DNA from: Aristolochia californica
Lineage: Eukaryota > Streptophyta > Magnoliopsida > Piperales > Aristolochiaceae
DNA length: 64,000 nt
NCBI GenBank assembly: GCA_029961685.1
Contig: JARWKL010000002.1
Span: 33,882,908 to 33,946,907 of the forward strand
Direction of reading: 5' to 3'
Below are positions 8,433-18,355 of the stretch, piece by piece. How positions within the stretch are numbered: the stretch's first letter is position 1; the number at the start of each line of letters is the position of its first letter. The position numbers and the translations under genes are program-made. The notes beneath the pieces are model-generated. The model saw only the letters and a program-made list of their open reading frames with translations, had not been told where the DNA came from and did no database searches.

Positions 8433-8762
8433 TGTTATGCACACAATAACATTATTATTTTTATTGTTTTTCTTTAATTTACTTTATTTATTTCAGTTTT
8501 AGGCCACAAGGGTAATTTTGAAATATTTCATTTATAGGGGGATTTTTGTAATATTTTATATTAAACCCTATCAGGGACCCTATTTAAGGGGTAAGAGCAA
8601 TGATAAAGGGACACATTGATTTAGGTTAATTTTAGCTTAAACAGGCTTGGGGCTCTCCTTACGAGTTCTAGGGTTTTCAAGCTTCCCTTTAGATTGATCT
8701 TCGTTTTCTCTTCCTCCATACGAATCCCTACAAATTATTGTGTTAGATCAGGGACCGTAATA
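8433..8762 (+). repeat. 3' LTR of element A
   Basis: This 330-bp LTR starts TGTTATGCACACAATAAC and ends GGGACCGTAATA, so the terminal CA is mutated to TA. TATTTAAGGGG at 8581 is the likely TATA-like element and is uninterrupted here. Target duplication GCGAG follows at 8763. Confidence 0.9.
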
Positions 8763-8767
8763 GCGAG

Positions 8768-9043
8768 ACGCGTAGGTAGGCCGATGAGGTGGAGGTGATG
8801 ACGAAAGATGCAGCGTCGGTCAGTAACATAATTGATGCGACATCCGATGTTGACTGAATGGCGGGAGCTTCTAAAATCGGGTCCGTAATACAAGCACGAC
8901 ATAGGGAGAAAGAACGGGAATTTTTGGAAAAAAAGAGAAAAAAGATAATAGGGGCCTAAATTGCTAGAGATAATTCATCAGAAAATGATGACATTATCTC
9001 TCTGGGTTGACCAAGTCAATTCAAAAAACTTGCTCTGATACCA
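8768..9043 (-). mobile_element. Element C interior, right piece, with primer site
   Basis: It matches 53111-53341 along its length (ACATAGGGAGAAAGAA, CTAGAGATAAT and more). On the minus strand it begins with TGGTATCAGAGC (9032-9043), directly abutting the C LTR. It is the 5' untranslated part of an LTR element whose main body is gone. Confidence 0.8.
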
Positions 9044-9375
9044 TGTTGAATTTATTGAAAAGAGAAAGACTTCATTGACTTGATCTAATATAAGTACATG
9101 AAGCCCTATTTATAATAGAGGCAAGTAGTAGTATCCAATCACAATTAAACTACCCTTGTCTCAATTACACCCAAACTCTAACACTTAAAGATAAGTCCTT
9201 GCATACTTAAATAACTCAAAAAATAAAATAAAAGACTAACATAACTAAAACACCTTTCAACTAAGATTCTTATGTGAGACCTCCTTCAGTGAGACTCCTG
9301 TAAAACTCCTCCATATTAATTTTGGACTCTCAGATCATCTCTAAAGTTGATGTTACGGAGGATCTCATGCCAACA
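9044..9375 (-). repeat. 5' LTR of element C (copy 1)
   Basis: A 332-bp LTR with TGTTGAATTTATTG and CATGCCAACA ends. On the minus strand a TATAAATAG box lies about two thirds along (9106-9114). A second copy is at 53342-53656 and a fragment is inside element G at about 51880-52104. It ends immediately next to the ATG of the MAP3K pseudogene. Confidence 0.88.
9106..9114 (-). promoter_or_regulatory. TATA box of element C LTR
   Basis: The minus strand reads TATAAATAG, followed by GGCTTCATG. The same box occurs in the copy 2 LTR (variant TATAAATAAG). It is a plausible LTR promoter, now pointing away from the neighbouring MAP3K pseudogene. Confidence 0.6.
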
Positions 9376-10967
9376 ATGTCTTCCACTTCTTCTCCCTCTC
9401 CCTCTCCCACATTTGCCTCTAATCACCACACGGCCGCCTCCGCCCGACCCCCCCCCCCCGCCGCTGCTTCCTGGCCTCCTGCCCCAACCATTTGGATGAA
9501 TTACTGGTCGTCGTCATCGGAGTTCCAGGTGCAGCTTGCCTTGGCAATCAATGCTTCCAATTTGGACTTTCGGGACGATCCAAACTCCGATCATATCCGA
9601 GCTACCACTCTCTTGAGCCTGGGGTGCCAGAATTCGGGGTGGCAAAGGGAGGACACCTCAGAACTTATGTCGAGGTAATATTGGGCGAATTATTGATTGC
9701 AATTTTTTTTGAAAAAATAAGGGTTTCTTTGGAAGTTTGTAATTGGAATTGTGTTTGTTCTCTGTGGGTATTAGGGTTTTGGTTGTACACACTTTACTTG
9801 GAATCTAGTGGGATTGTCGATTTTGGCTTGTGTGAGCGATCGGAGTCATGCATCTCGAAGGCTCTGATCCACACTTAATGTGGTGGCACTTTGTGGTATC
9901 CCATACATTTTTAGGCAATGCCTTCCAATAGAATGTGAACCTATTGTGGATATACAAATTTAAGTTATAATCATCTTTATAGGGCACTCTTTGAAGAGAT
10001 TATAATTATCTACCAATGTAGAACTAGTAGCTTCAACTTTAAAGTTATTGAAGGGATTTTTCAGTCTTATGACGAAAAGCTATTCACGAAATAATAAATC
10101 ACATTTTAGACTACTTATATGAAAACATAATAGAATTCTTTCAAAATATCCAAAATGCAAACATAAAATTGTATTCGAAACATGTCATCTTGAAGTATAT
10201 TGAAGACACTAGAATGTGAAGTTGGAGCTGAATATGAGTTGAAATTTTGCTGCAACAAAAATTATGTGAGTTGTAGCAAAGACTTTAGAAGACATCAAAC
10301 TTATCTGATACAAGTCTTTAATGAAATGGAAGAGGATGAAATCTTCATATTTTGGATAGGCTATGATATTGATGATGATTCAGAAAGAAAATTTTCAATC
10401 TGTCATACTTAGTGAATAGTAAAATCTGGTTTCGTATTCATACATTTTGTTAAAATTTGTTTGCTATACATTCTAGGATTTTTACTTGTTCTACTTAAAC
10501 TTTGAGTATCTTTGATCTTGTTGTGTTCATATTGGCCTCACCATGACTACAATGTGCTTGATTATGATGAGAAGGTCGCAGATGTTTTTTATGACATATA
10601 TGGACTCTCTACTAATATTACGGGCTAGGGAAAGAAGCCTTCACTTGTAGAGGTTCAATGGAAACATGGATATCTTGGCTTTGAAATAGTTGTTGTAAAT
10701 CAAGCAATTGATCCTGCTCTTGAAGAGTTGTTGCAAGTTGCACACTGCATCCAACTGGATTGCCCTGTTACCCAAGTTAGTATTCTAGTGCAGAGGATTG
10801 TTAACTTAGTTACAGAGCATATGGATGGGCTTGTAAGGGATGCCAATGATGTGCTGGCGAGGCCGATGGAAAGAACTACTGACTTGCACACTTCACTTCA
10901 TACAAGTGTGTTGCCTATTGGGTGCTTAAATATTGGTCTTTCACGTCATCGTGCTCTTCTTTTCAAG
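9376..10967 (+). pseudogene. Raf-like MAP3K (EDR1/CTR1 domain) pseudogene, 5' portion
   Basis: Exon 1 (9376-9674) encodes a Ser/Pro/Ala-rich N-terminus, then EFQVQLALAINASN, LDFRDDPNSDHIRATTLLSL, and stops at a GT donor (CGAG|GTAATA). After an intron of about 865 bp, a second coding block (about 10540-10967) reads DYNVLDYDEKVADVFYDIYG, then VVNQAIDPALEELLQVAHC, LVQRIVNLVTEHMDGLVRDA and CLNIGLSRHRALLFK, ending at another GT donor (AAG|GTAAAC). This is the EDR1 domain at the N-terminus of plant Raf-like MAPKKKs, which regulate defence and stress signalling. A TAG interrupts the block near 10627. The kinase domain is absent: element D starts at 11025. Element C lies directly upstream of the ATG. 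It is a dead 5' fragment. Confidence 0.85.
9675..10539 (+). other. Intron of the MAP3K pseudogene
   Basis: AT-rich, with a 70-codon ORF (10200-10412) containing several Cys and a D/E-rich end. It has no recognisable domain, and I treat it as intronic or decayed sequence. The 3' acceptor is not sharply defined. Confidence 0.5.
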
Positions 10968-11024
10968 GTAAACCATACGTTTTCATCTAAAAAGGCCTTG
11001 TGAGAGGTATTTATTAGTTCTTTG

Positions 11025-11630
11025 TGTTGGATTTAAGATCCCATGAGCAATACCTTGATCAAGGGGAGAGAAATAAAAAAAGGAAAAAGAGAAAAGATTT
11101 TGGGTAGAGACAAAAAAGAAGGAAAATAAGAGAGAGTAGAGAGAGAACACTTCACATGAGAGAGAACAAAAGAAATAAGAAACTTTCTTGATGAATTCCG
11201 AGTTACAATCACCTCTATATAGAGTTGAGGAGGTGATAGAGTGCATGTACAAGTAATTTTAGGACTCCTAATTAAATTTCAACTAGAACTCTCCAAGATA
11301 AGTTTATCATGATAAGATTACATTATCTATTTAAGAGACTACTTTAACTCAACTTCTAACTCTTCTTTAATCACGTGAAACAAGATAGAAACCACCTCAT
11401 GATCTTATCTTTGTGGGCCCCACATGATCTTCCAGCTCATATTGATAGAGATACCAGCACATGGTATCTTTGAGGGTCCCACTTGATTTTCAAATGTTCT
11501 ATTTAATTCCAGCAGATGTTCATTATCTCGTAGCTAGAGCCACTTTGTATGAGGACTCTTGTTGACACCTCTTGAGCTTATGGTGGGTCCCACCAACTTG
11601 TGTAGCCATGGTGGATCCCACATTGTAACA
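11025..11630 (-). repeat. 3' LTR of element D
   Basis: 606 bp, TGTTGGATTTAAGATCCC to CCCACATTGTAACA, with the complement of a purine tract (CTCCCCCTCAAGC, 11631-11643) immediately beyond. The start and end resemble the LTRs of element E, so D and E are related subfamilies. The minus strand has a TATATAGAGG block near 11213. Confidence 0.85.
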
Positions 11631-11644
11631 CTCCCCCTCAAGCT

Positions 11645-14600
11645 GGGGGTGAGAAAACATCGTAGATACCCAGCTTGCTGCAAATGGTTAATATAATTTT
11701 GTGAGGGACTAGTTTTGTGAGAATGTCTGCAACCTAGTTCTGTGAAGATACATTCTAGAGAGATAAAATATAGGAAGTGAATTTTTCTCTTATGAAGTGG
11801 CAGTCTATTTTTATATGCTTTGATCTTTCATGGAAGACTGGATTTGATGTGATGTGAATTGCAGCGTGATTATCACACTATAGATTTGTAGGAGCTTCTT
11901 TGTAAAAACCCAGTTTAGTTAGGAGAGATCTGATTCGTAGGAGTTCACTCATTGTGTGTGCCATCACTCTGTACTCTGCTTCTGCACTAGACCTTGTAAC
12001 AATATTCTGTTTCTTGCTCCTCCATGTAACCAAGTTTCCTCCAACCATCGTACAAAATATTGAAGTAAATTTTCTGTCATCTAGGGATCCGGCACAATCT
12101 GCATTTGAAAATCCTTCGATGTTGAAGTGTCCATGACTTTTATAGAGGAGCCCTCTTCCTAGTGCTCCTTTCAGATATTGTAATATCCATTCTAGTGCTT
12201 TCCAATGACTGAGTTGTGGTTTGTGCATATATTCACTTACCACACTGACTATAGATGAATTATCTGGCCTCTTTATGCAAAGATAAACAAGTCTTCCCAC
12301 CAATCTTTGATATTTTTCGACATCTACTTCTTCTCCAGTACTTGCACATAATTTTGTATTCGAGTCCATAGGAGTTTCTGCTGGTCTACATCCTAGCATT
12401 CCGGTCTCCTCCAGTAGGTCAAGGAATACTTCCTTTGAGATAATATAATTTCATGTTTGGATTGTAGTACTTCAATACCCAAAAAATATTTGAGCAGTTT
12501 GAGATCCTTTGGCTTGAATTCAGTACATATCCTTTCTTTTGTCTTTTGGATGCCCTCGGGATCACTGTTAGTTATAATAATGTCATCAACTTATATGGCT
12601 AGAATTACCTTGCCCTTCGGTGTGTCTTTAATAAAGACAGAGTGATCTCCAGAGCATCTATCCAGCCCGTATAAGTGTTTGGCTAAACCATGCATGAGGC
12701 TACTGTTTGAGACCATAAATAGATTTTCGTAGTCGACATATGGACTCCCCCTCAACCACATACCCAAGTGGTTGCTGCATATAAATGTCCTCCTTTATAT
12801 CCCCATTCAGAAAAGCATTTTTTACATCAAGTTGATAGACCTGCCAGGAAGAGTTAGCTGCCAAAGATAATAACAAACGTACCAAGTTTAATTTAGCCAC
12901 TAGAGAGAAGGTTTCTTCAAAATCAATGCCATAACATTATGTATAGACTTTAGCAACAAGGTGAGTTTTCAATAGAGCCAAGGACCCATCCGAATTGTGT
13001 TTCACCGTAAATACCCATTTGAAACCGACAGGTTTTTTTTTTGAAGGAAGGGGGACTAGAGCCCATGTTTGATTTTTATAAAGAGCTTGCGTTTCTTCAT
13101 CCATAGCCACCTTCCACCCTGGATGTTTGAGAGCCTCCTGATAGGACTGTGGTACACATACAGAAGAAATAGCCGATAAAAATTGACAACAAACAGAGGA
13201 TAGACGATGATGAGACACAAAGTTTGTTATGGAATGAGAAGTAGAAGGCATGGTGCATGGTTTGGACTCTTTCCTAACAGCAATCGGATGAGCATCATAT
13301 TCTGGGCAAAAAATAATTGGAGAAGATGGACTTATCTCAGTAGGATCCGACAACTCAACAGGTGTGGGGTTAGTCAGTGTTTCTCGGGGATGAGTAGTTT
13401 GTGCAGCACGGGGTACAACCGGTCGAGGAGAACCTGCTACAGAAGATAAACCTGGAGGAGCATTATCAGGATAATATGGAAAGTCTTCAAAAAATGTGAC
13501 ATCCCGAGATACAAGTAAACGCTGAAGAGAGGGATTATAGCAAACATTACCCTTTTGTGTGCGAGAGTATCCTAAGAAGATACACTTCACAGATTTGGGA
13601 TCAAGTTTACTATATTTTGGGGAGAAAATATAGAAAAAACATTGACAGTCGAAGACTCTCAAATGCAATGAAAAATGATCATCATCAGGTAATAATAGAG
13701 AGTAGGGAGATTTTTTACCAAGAACGAAAGACGGTAACCGGTTTATAAAAAAACATGCGGTAAGAAGTGCATGCGGCCATTAAAAATATGGAACTTTCAT
13801 GGCATATAGTAAACCACATGCTACCTCAAGAATATGGCGGTTCTTTCATTCGGCTACACCATTTTTTTAGGGGTTTAGACACATGATGTCTAATTAATAA
13901 TGCCATTTTATTGACAAAACGAGTCAAGATATTTTGATGTGTATTCTTTGACATTATCCCAACCGAAGGACTTTAATTTTCTTCCCAAAATGAGTGAGTA
14001 CCATTGCATGAAAAGATTTAAATATCAATGGTATTTCAGAATGCTCTTTAAAAAAAAAAAACCAAGTGGTACGAGTGAAGTCATCAATGAATGTAATAAA
14101 ATATTTCACATGAGAAATGTTGGAGACACTCAAGGGTCCCATACATCAATATAAATTAATGAAAAAGGAGAGACACTTTTAATTTTTAGACAAGGTGAGT
14201 ATGTAGACCTCTGATGTTTACTCATTTGACATGCTTCACAATGAAGGTCCGACTGTGCTTTAGGAAAAAAATGATGAAGAGATTGGGTGGACGGATGTCC
14301 CAACCGGTTGTGCCATAACCTGGTTGCAATGTCATAGGTGGATGCAGTATTTTTTTTTGGCACATCCAGGTAATAGAGCCCCTCTTGTTCACGGCCTCCA
14401 CCAATCACCCACATCGTTGTAAGATTCGGAAACACACATGAAGTGGGTGAGAAAGTGGAGGGCAATTAAAATGTTTGGTGAGATGACTAACCAATAAAAG
14501 ATTCAAAGGGAAAGTAGGAACGAAAAGGATATCAATGAGCGGAAGTGATGGTATAACAGAAGTGGATCCTATCCCTTGAACTATAGTTTGTGAACCATCA

Positions 14601-14800
14601 GCAATGGTAATAAATTTATGTGAAAGACATGGAGAGAATGAGTATAATAGATGTCTCTTACCTGTAAGATGTTCGGAGGCTCCTGAGTCAATTATCCAGA
14701 ATGAAGAGGAGGCAGAAAACATACCTGAAGTGGTGGTGGCAGCAGTTGGTGAAGTAGTACTTGGGGAGGACCCCATTATGGTCTTCATTTTCTGGAATAG
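11645..14800 (-). pseudogene. Element D pol (protease, integrase, RT, RNase H), broken
   Basis: Going down the minus strand: protease FWIIDSGASEHLTGK (about 14680), GAG-pre-integrase block LWHNRLGHPSTQS (about 14310), integrase core starting FITFIDDFTRTTW (about 14090), connection region with FLGYSRTQKGNVCYNP (about 13560), RT (about 13040-12430) and RNase H with SSAEAEYRVMA (about 11970). The RT active site, normally YVDD, reads stop-VDD (about 12583-12595). There is also a stop before the last RNase H block (near 11880) and many frameshifts in integrase. RNase H carries DADC in place of the usual DADW. It cannot produce active enzymes. Confidence 0.85.
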
Positions 14801-15478
14801 TTCATAGTCTTAATTAGTAAAAATATGTTTTGGAGTTGTTTTGGTAGACTGCTCTACTTTTGTATCACTCACTAAGGCTTTGTTGGCCTTATTCTCATTA
14901 GCTTTATAACATCTTTCGCGATAGTGCCCCAATCTACCACATATAGAGCATTCTTTCAGGTGAAAGCATGTATCTCTAGTGTAGCCATATCCCTTACAAT
15001 GGGTGCATTCCTTCCCATATGTTCGGTCAAAACCACTCCTTCCACCTCTTCCTCTTCCTCCTCTATAAAATCAGCCTCAGCCTCCACCTTGGTCAGATGG
15101 TGTTCCCCTATGTCCAACGTACATAGCGGATGATATTTCGGTAGTAGAGGGAGAAACATCTAGAATACAGAGAACTATAGCACATACATCATCAAAAGTG
15201 GGAACTGCGGAAGAGAAAAGAAGGTGAGTCTTAGCAACTTCAAGATGCGGTTTAATGTTAGCAAGGCATATGGCAGTTATCAAGGCCTCTTTCTATTTAT
15301 CTTGAACAAAGATATCTACAAAAGTTTGGCAGGGAAAGTTTCCATTCTTGAATAAAGCCTCGAAAGCGAGCCAAATATTCATGTATATTGTCTCCTTATT
15401 TGGTGGTAAGCATCCATTGTAAAATATCATATGACCTTTGTAAGTTATCGGAGCTTGAATACAACTTGGCGCATGTTT
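14801..15478 (-). pseudogene. Element D gag, partial
   Basis: Two CCHC knuckles are readable on the minus strand, CTHCKGYGYTRDTC (with the His position changed to Tyr) and CSICGRLGHYRERC, at about 14900-15020. Upstream, a capsid-like stretch of the copia UBN2 type matches the gag of E (AICLANIKPHLEVAK). The N-terminal third is lost at the truncation point near 15478. Confidence 0.75.
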
Positions 15479-16239
15479 TAATATATTTATTTTATAATTA
15501 CTATATTAAATAGTGATTTAATAGTCATAATTAAAATATTGTTAAAATAAATATTTGATAAATTATTTTCGTTTAATTATCCCATTGCTATAATTAATTA
15601 AACCAATGGTTTTAAATTTTGTTACAATATATTATTAATTAATAATACATAAAATATATTATGTACAAATATATAGTGTGTTAAAATTATGATTAGATCA
15701 ATTTTTTCTCTTAAATCATTCATATTTAGGTTAATGTATATCATATGTTATTAATAAATTAATAACTAAACGTATTACTTTCATTTTTTTATTTATAACG
15801 TTATTTATTTATTACTTGTAATTAATCATGTGCGTATTTCATTGGCTCATGTAATTACCATATTAATGCACAATAAACTATCTAATTCAATTAATAAATA
15901 TATTAATATATTTAATTATACATTGAATAACTTATTCGTGTAGTAATAATGGTTGTTTTACCTAATTTGGGGTTTAAGAATTATGTTGTAATTAAATGTA
16001 CTGTAAGGGTTTAGGGATTCTCTTGTTTTTTATGTTTTTCTCATGTTGGGGCACTAACATTGGAAATTGCTTTCTAGTGCACATGAAGTCGTCAACACTA
16101 ACACCAAGTGCGAAGATGAAGTTCATGTAGATAACTGACATGATCTTCATGTTGGAGATAAACATGAACTTCAAAAATCCGTTTTGTTGACTAACCCCCA
16201 CTAAGTTAGGAAACTTGAATTAAATCAGTGCCCTAGTCC
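15479..16239. other. AT-rich spacer, no gene
   Basis: Very AT-rich (dense TTAATTAATA and TATTAAT runs) until about 16000, then ordinary AT-rich sequence. No coding or repeat family is recognised. The junction with element D is sharp. Confidence 0.6.
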
Positions 16240-16619
16240 GCTCGTGTTCTGCCAATTCGGACTCGCCCGAGTCAACTCAGACCAGCGAGCAAAGAACCAG
16301 CCTTCCCCGCAGACCAAGAGTGCTACTTCTGCACTTTCCAGACCAATTCAACTCGGACCAACTCGGTCCAAGTCAACCTACCTCGATATACTTTTTCTCT
16401 GGCTAGATTATTATTTTTTAAGAATTGACAGACTATTCCTTGGTCAACATATTATTTGGTACGGATATATGTTTTGGATTATTTCATGGGTGATTTTACA
16501 AGGATTATTTTGGGTCGTATTAAATGGACCCAAGCCAAACCCATTTAAGTTGCTACTGTTGTGTCTCTTTTGATGAGAAATTATTATTGAAGAAGAGGTA
16601 GCCTCATACCATTATTTAT

Positions 16620-16990
16620 TGTCAACCAAGTCAAAAATATCAATTTTTTTTGTTAGGAGTCCATGACGGAGGAACTTATTGTTGTACTTATTGTTAACCA
16701 CGTCAAAATTATCAAATTTATTTGTGGTTGGGAGTCCATGATGAAGGAACTTCATCCCCATAAAAAATATCAAATTTATTTGTAGTTGGGAGTCCATGGT
16801 GGAGGAACTTCATCCCCATAAAAAATATCAAATTTTTGTGGTCGAGAGTCCATGACAGAAGAATTTCATCCTCGTCAAAAATATCAATTTTTTGTGGTTG
16901 GAAGTCCATGACGAAAGAAATTCATCCCCTTAAAAATATTAATTTTTTTTTGTTGGAAGTCCATGACGGACGAACTTATTGTTATATTTA
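16620..16990 (+). repeat. Minisatellite of ~57 bp, about six units
   Basis: Each unit contains AAAAATATCAAATTT, then a GGTTGGGAGTCCATGA-like block and GGAACTTCATCC. Units vary in length and sequence. A two-unit relative occurs in element G at about 51215-51340. The ORFs over it are frame artefacts of the repeat. Confidence 0.8.
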
Positions 16991-17256
16991 TGTTACTTTT
17001 CCCCATTAATATCATATTTTACTCTACCACTTGAGAGTCGTTGTCCTGTGGAGGTGGGCACTACAAAGTAATGTCTTAGCAGCTAGGTGTGATTACTCTC
17101 ACTGATATTATACCAGTTGGGCCTCATGAATGAGACCACCAGCATGAGGGGGAGTGTTGGAAGATGGAGACACATTATACAAAAAAAAGATTTTATACAT
17201 CATTTGTAGCAAGCTGGGAGTTCATGTTGTTCTCTTACCCCCAGCTTGAGGGGGAG

Positions 17257-17687
17257 TGTTGGAAGATAGGGCCCCAACACACACGCCCAAGGAAGGCCCA
17301 CATATCAAAGTGTATTAGAAGATGGGCCCAAGCCCATAAGACCAAGGAAGACTCATGGATCCAAGAGAAATAGAAGACGGGCTCAAGGCCCACAAACCTA
17401 GGAGAATGCCCATAGGCCCACATACATTGATGGCAGGACGATAAATAAAGGGTAATCTCATAGAGATGTCATTGATGTAATTATTTTAAAGTTCTAGGAT
17501 TAAAACCCTAAACCCTATGTTCAGGGGTATTATTTTAATATTGTAGTTTCATAAATCTATAAATAGAGCTTCAGGGGGAGGGTAAGGCACAATCAATTCC
17601 ATAACCCTTCTTCCGCCAGTTTTCTCCCAATGGGTTTCTTTCCCTTTTTCTCCACGAGCTAAATTCCTGGATTCCTGAAAATCAACA
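17257..17687 (+). repeat. 3' LTR of element H1
   Basis: 431 bp, TGTTGGAAGATAGGG to CTGAAAATCAACA, preceded by TTGAGGGGGAG. It carries a TATA box (17558-17566). Relatives: 26461-26857, 55484-55869 (minus) and the partial 56386-56636. Confidence 0.82.
17558..17566 (+). promoter_or_regulatory. TATA box of H1 LTR
   Basis: TATAAATAG, followed by AGCTTCAGGGGGAGGG. The same box and downstream sequence occur in the H2 and H-prime LTRs. Confidence 0.6.
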
Positions 17688-18320
17688 AACCTGATTCAAT
17701 AGATTTTCCTACAGAAACCTCATGGAGCAGCCTTATATAAAAATTTTAAAAAAATTAAAAACAATTATATTAAATAGAAAGAACAACTCCCCTCTCTCTA
17801 TGAGAAATGCGGAGTACACGACCAGAGACCGATCTACTTCATCTCCTAATATTTTCCTATGTATGATTTTTCTTAACTTTTAGTAATGATGAATGCTCTC
17901 ATAATCCAATCCCAACCTAGTAAGATGTAGATGTCCATTAAAAGAGTTCGGGGATGACCGATTATCTTTTAATTGGATTTTGATTATTCGAATAATTGTT
18001 GATGAGTTAGCATGTTGATCCATTTCCAACCCACCGAAGGTATTCGGGAGAGTAGGGGAGGAATAAAAGATGCCTATAAGCAAGTGGGCAAATATCCCAT
18101 TTTGAAAATGTTTGTTCATAGTTGAAAGAGAAACAGTTAAGAGTCCTCATTTTATGTTTTCCTGGCAAGTATTAATTGGCAATAAGTGGTACAACCATGG
18201 AATGACTCTTCTTTGGGAAGATAGGAAGTCAAATGTGGAAATCCACCTAGCTAACAAGCTGGCACAATGTTTCTATGGCAGGTAATGACTCTAATTGGTA
18301 ACCACGAATCATAAATAGAT

Positions 18321-18355
<35 letters not shown>

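Larger units (their letters stand above)
1945..8762 (+). mobile_element. Element A: LTR retrotransposon carrying PABP and PRMT3 fragments
   Basis: The element is structurally complete: 5' LTR (1945-2098 plus 4512-4707, split by a hAT-like insertion), AC spacer, tRNA-iMet primer site, interior, purine-rich tract and 3' LTR (8433-8762). A perfect 5-bp target duplication GCGAG lies at 1940-1944 and 8763-8767. Without the hAT insert it is about 4.4 kb. The interior has a charged leader ORF, a GC-rich unassigned stretch, a poly(A)-binding-protein piece, an antisense ORF, a PRMT3-type methyltransferase piece and a short end that looks like the C-terminus of Ty3/gypsy pol. No capsid, protease, integrase or RT is visible, so mobility must have come from another element. 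Confidence 0.85.
11025..15478 (-). mobile_element. Element D: 5'-truncated Ty1/copia retrotransposon
   Basis: On the minus strand the order is gag, two zinc knuckles, protease, integrase, reverse transcriptase, RNase H, purine tract, 3' LTR, which is the Ty1/copia order. The 5' LTR, leader and start of gag are missing: similarity to the gag of E stops near 15478, where AT-rich sequence begins. The element is inserted in the intron after the last visible exon of the MAP3K pseudogene. Confidence 0.85.
16240..17687 (+). mobile_element. Element H1: 3' part of a non-coding LTR element
   Basis: It contains a stretch rich in GACTC/AACTCGG motifs (about 16250-16380), a block near 16430-16610 shared with 51030-51170, a 57-bp minisatellite (16620-16990), a conserved 3' block (17030-17256) shared with 26130 and 51380, two purine tracts and the 3' LTR. 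No gag or pol is seen. Two LTR-like starts (17157 and 17257) each follow AGGGGGAG, so the 3' end may be locally duplicated. The 5' end is not found. Confidence 0.6.

Noticed and set aside
9422..9470. Poly-C run in the MAP3K first exon as an insertion or error
   Set aside because: It is a proline stretch within an otherwise open, Ser/Pro-rich N-terminus, common in this kinase group.
11954..12136. ORFs antisense to copia RNase H, recurring at 44723, 61648 and 35632
   Set aside because: The recurrence follows the conserved RNase H coding strand; they are shadow frames.
16612..16909. Two repetitive minus-strand ORFs
   Set aside because: They are the 57-bp minisatellite read in frame, with no matching start context or conservation at protein level.
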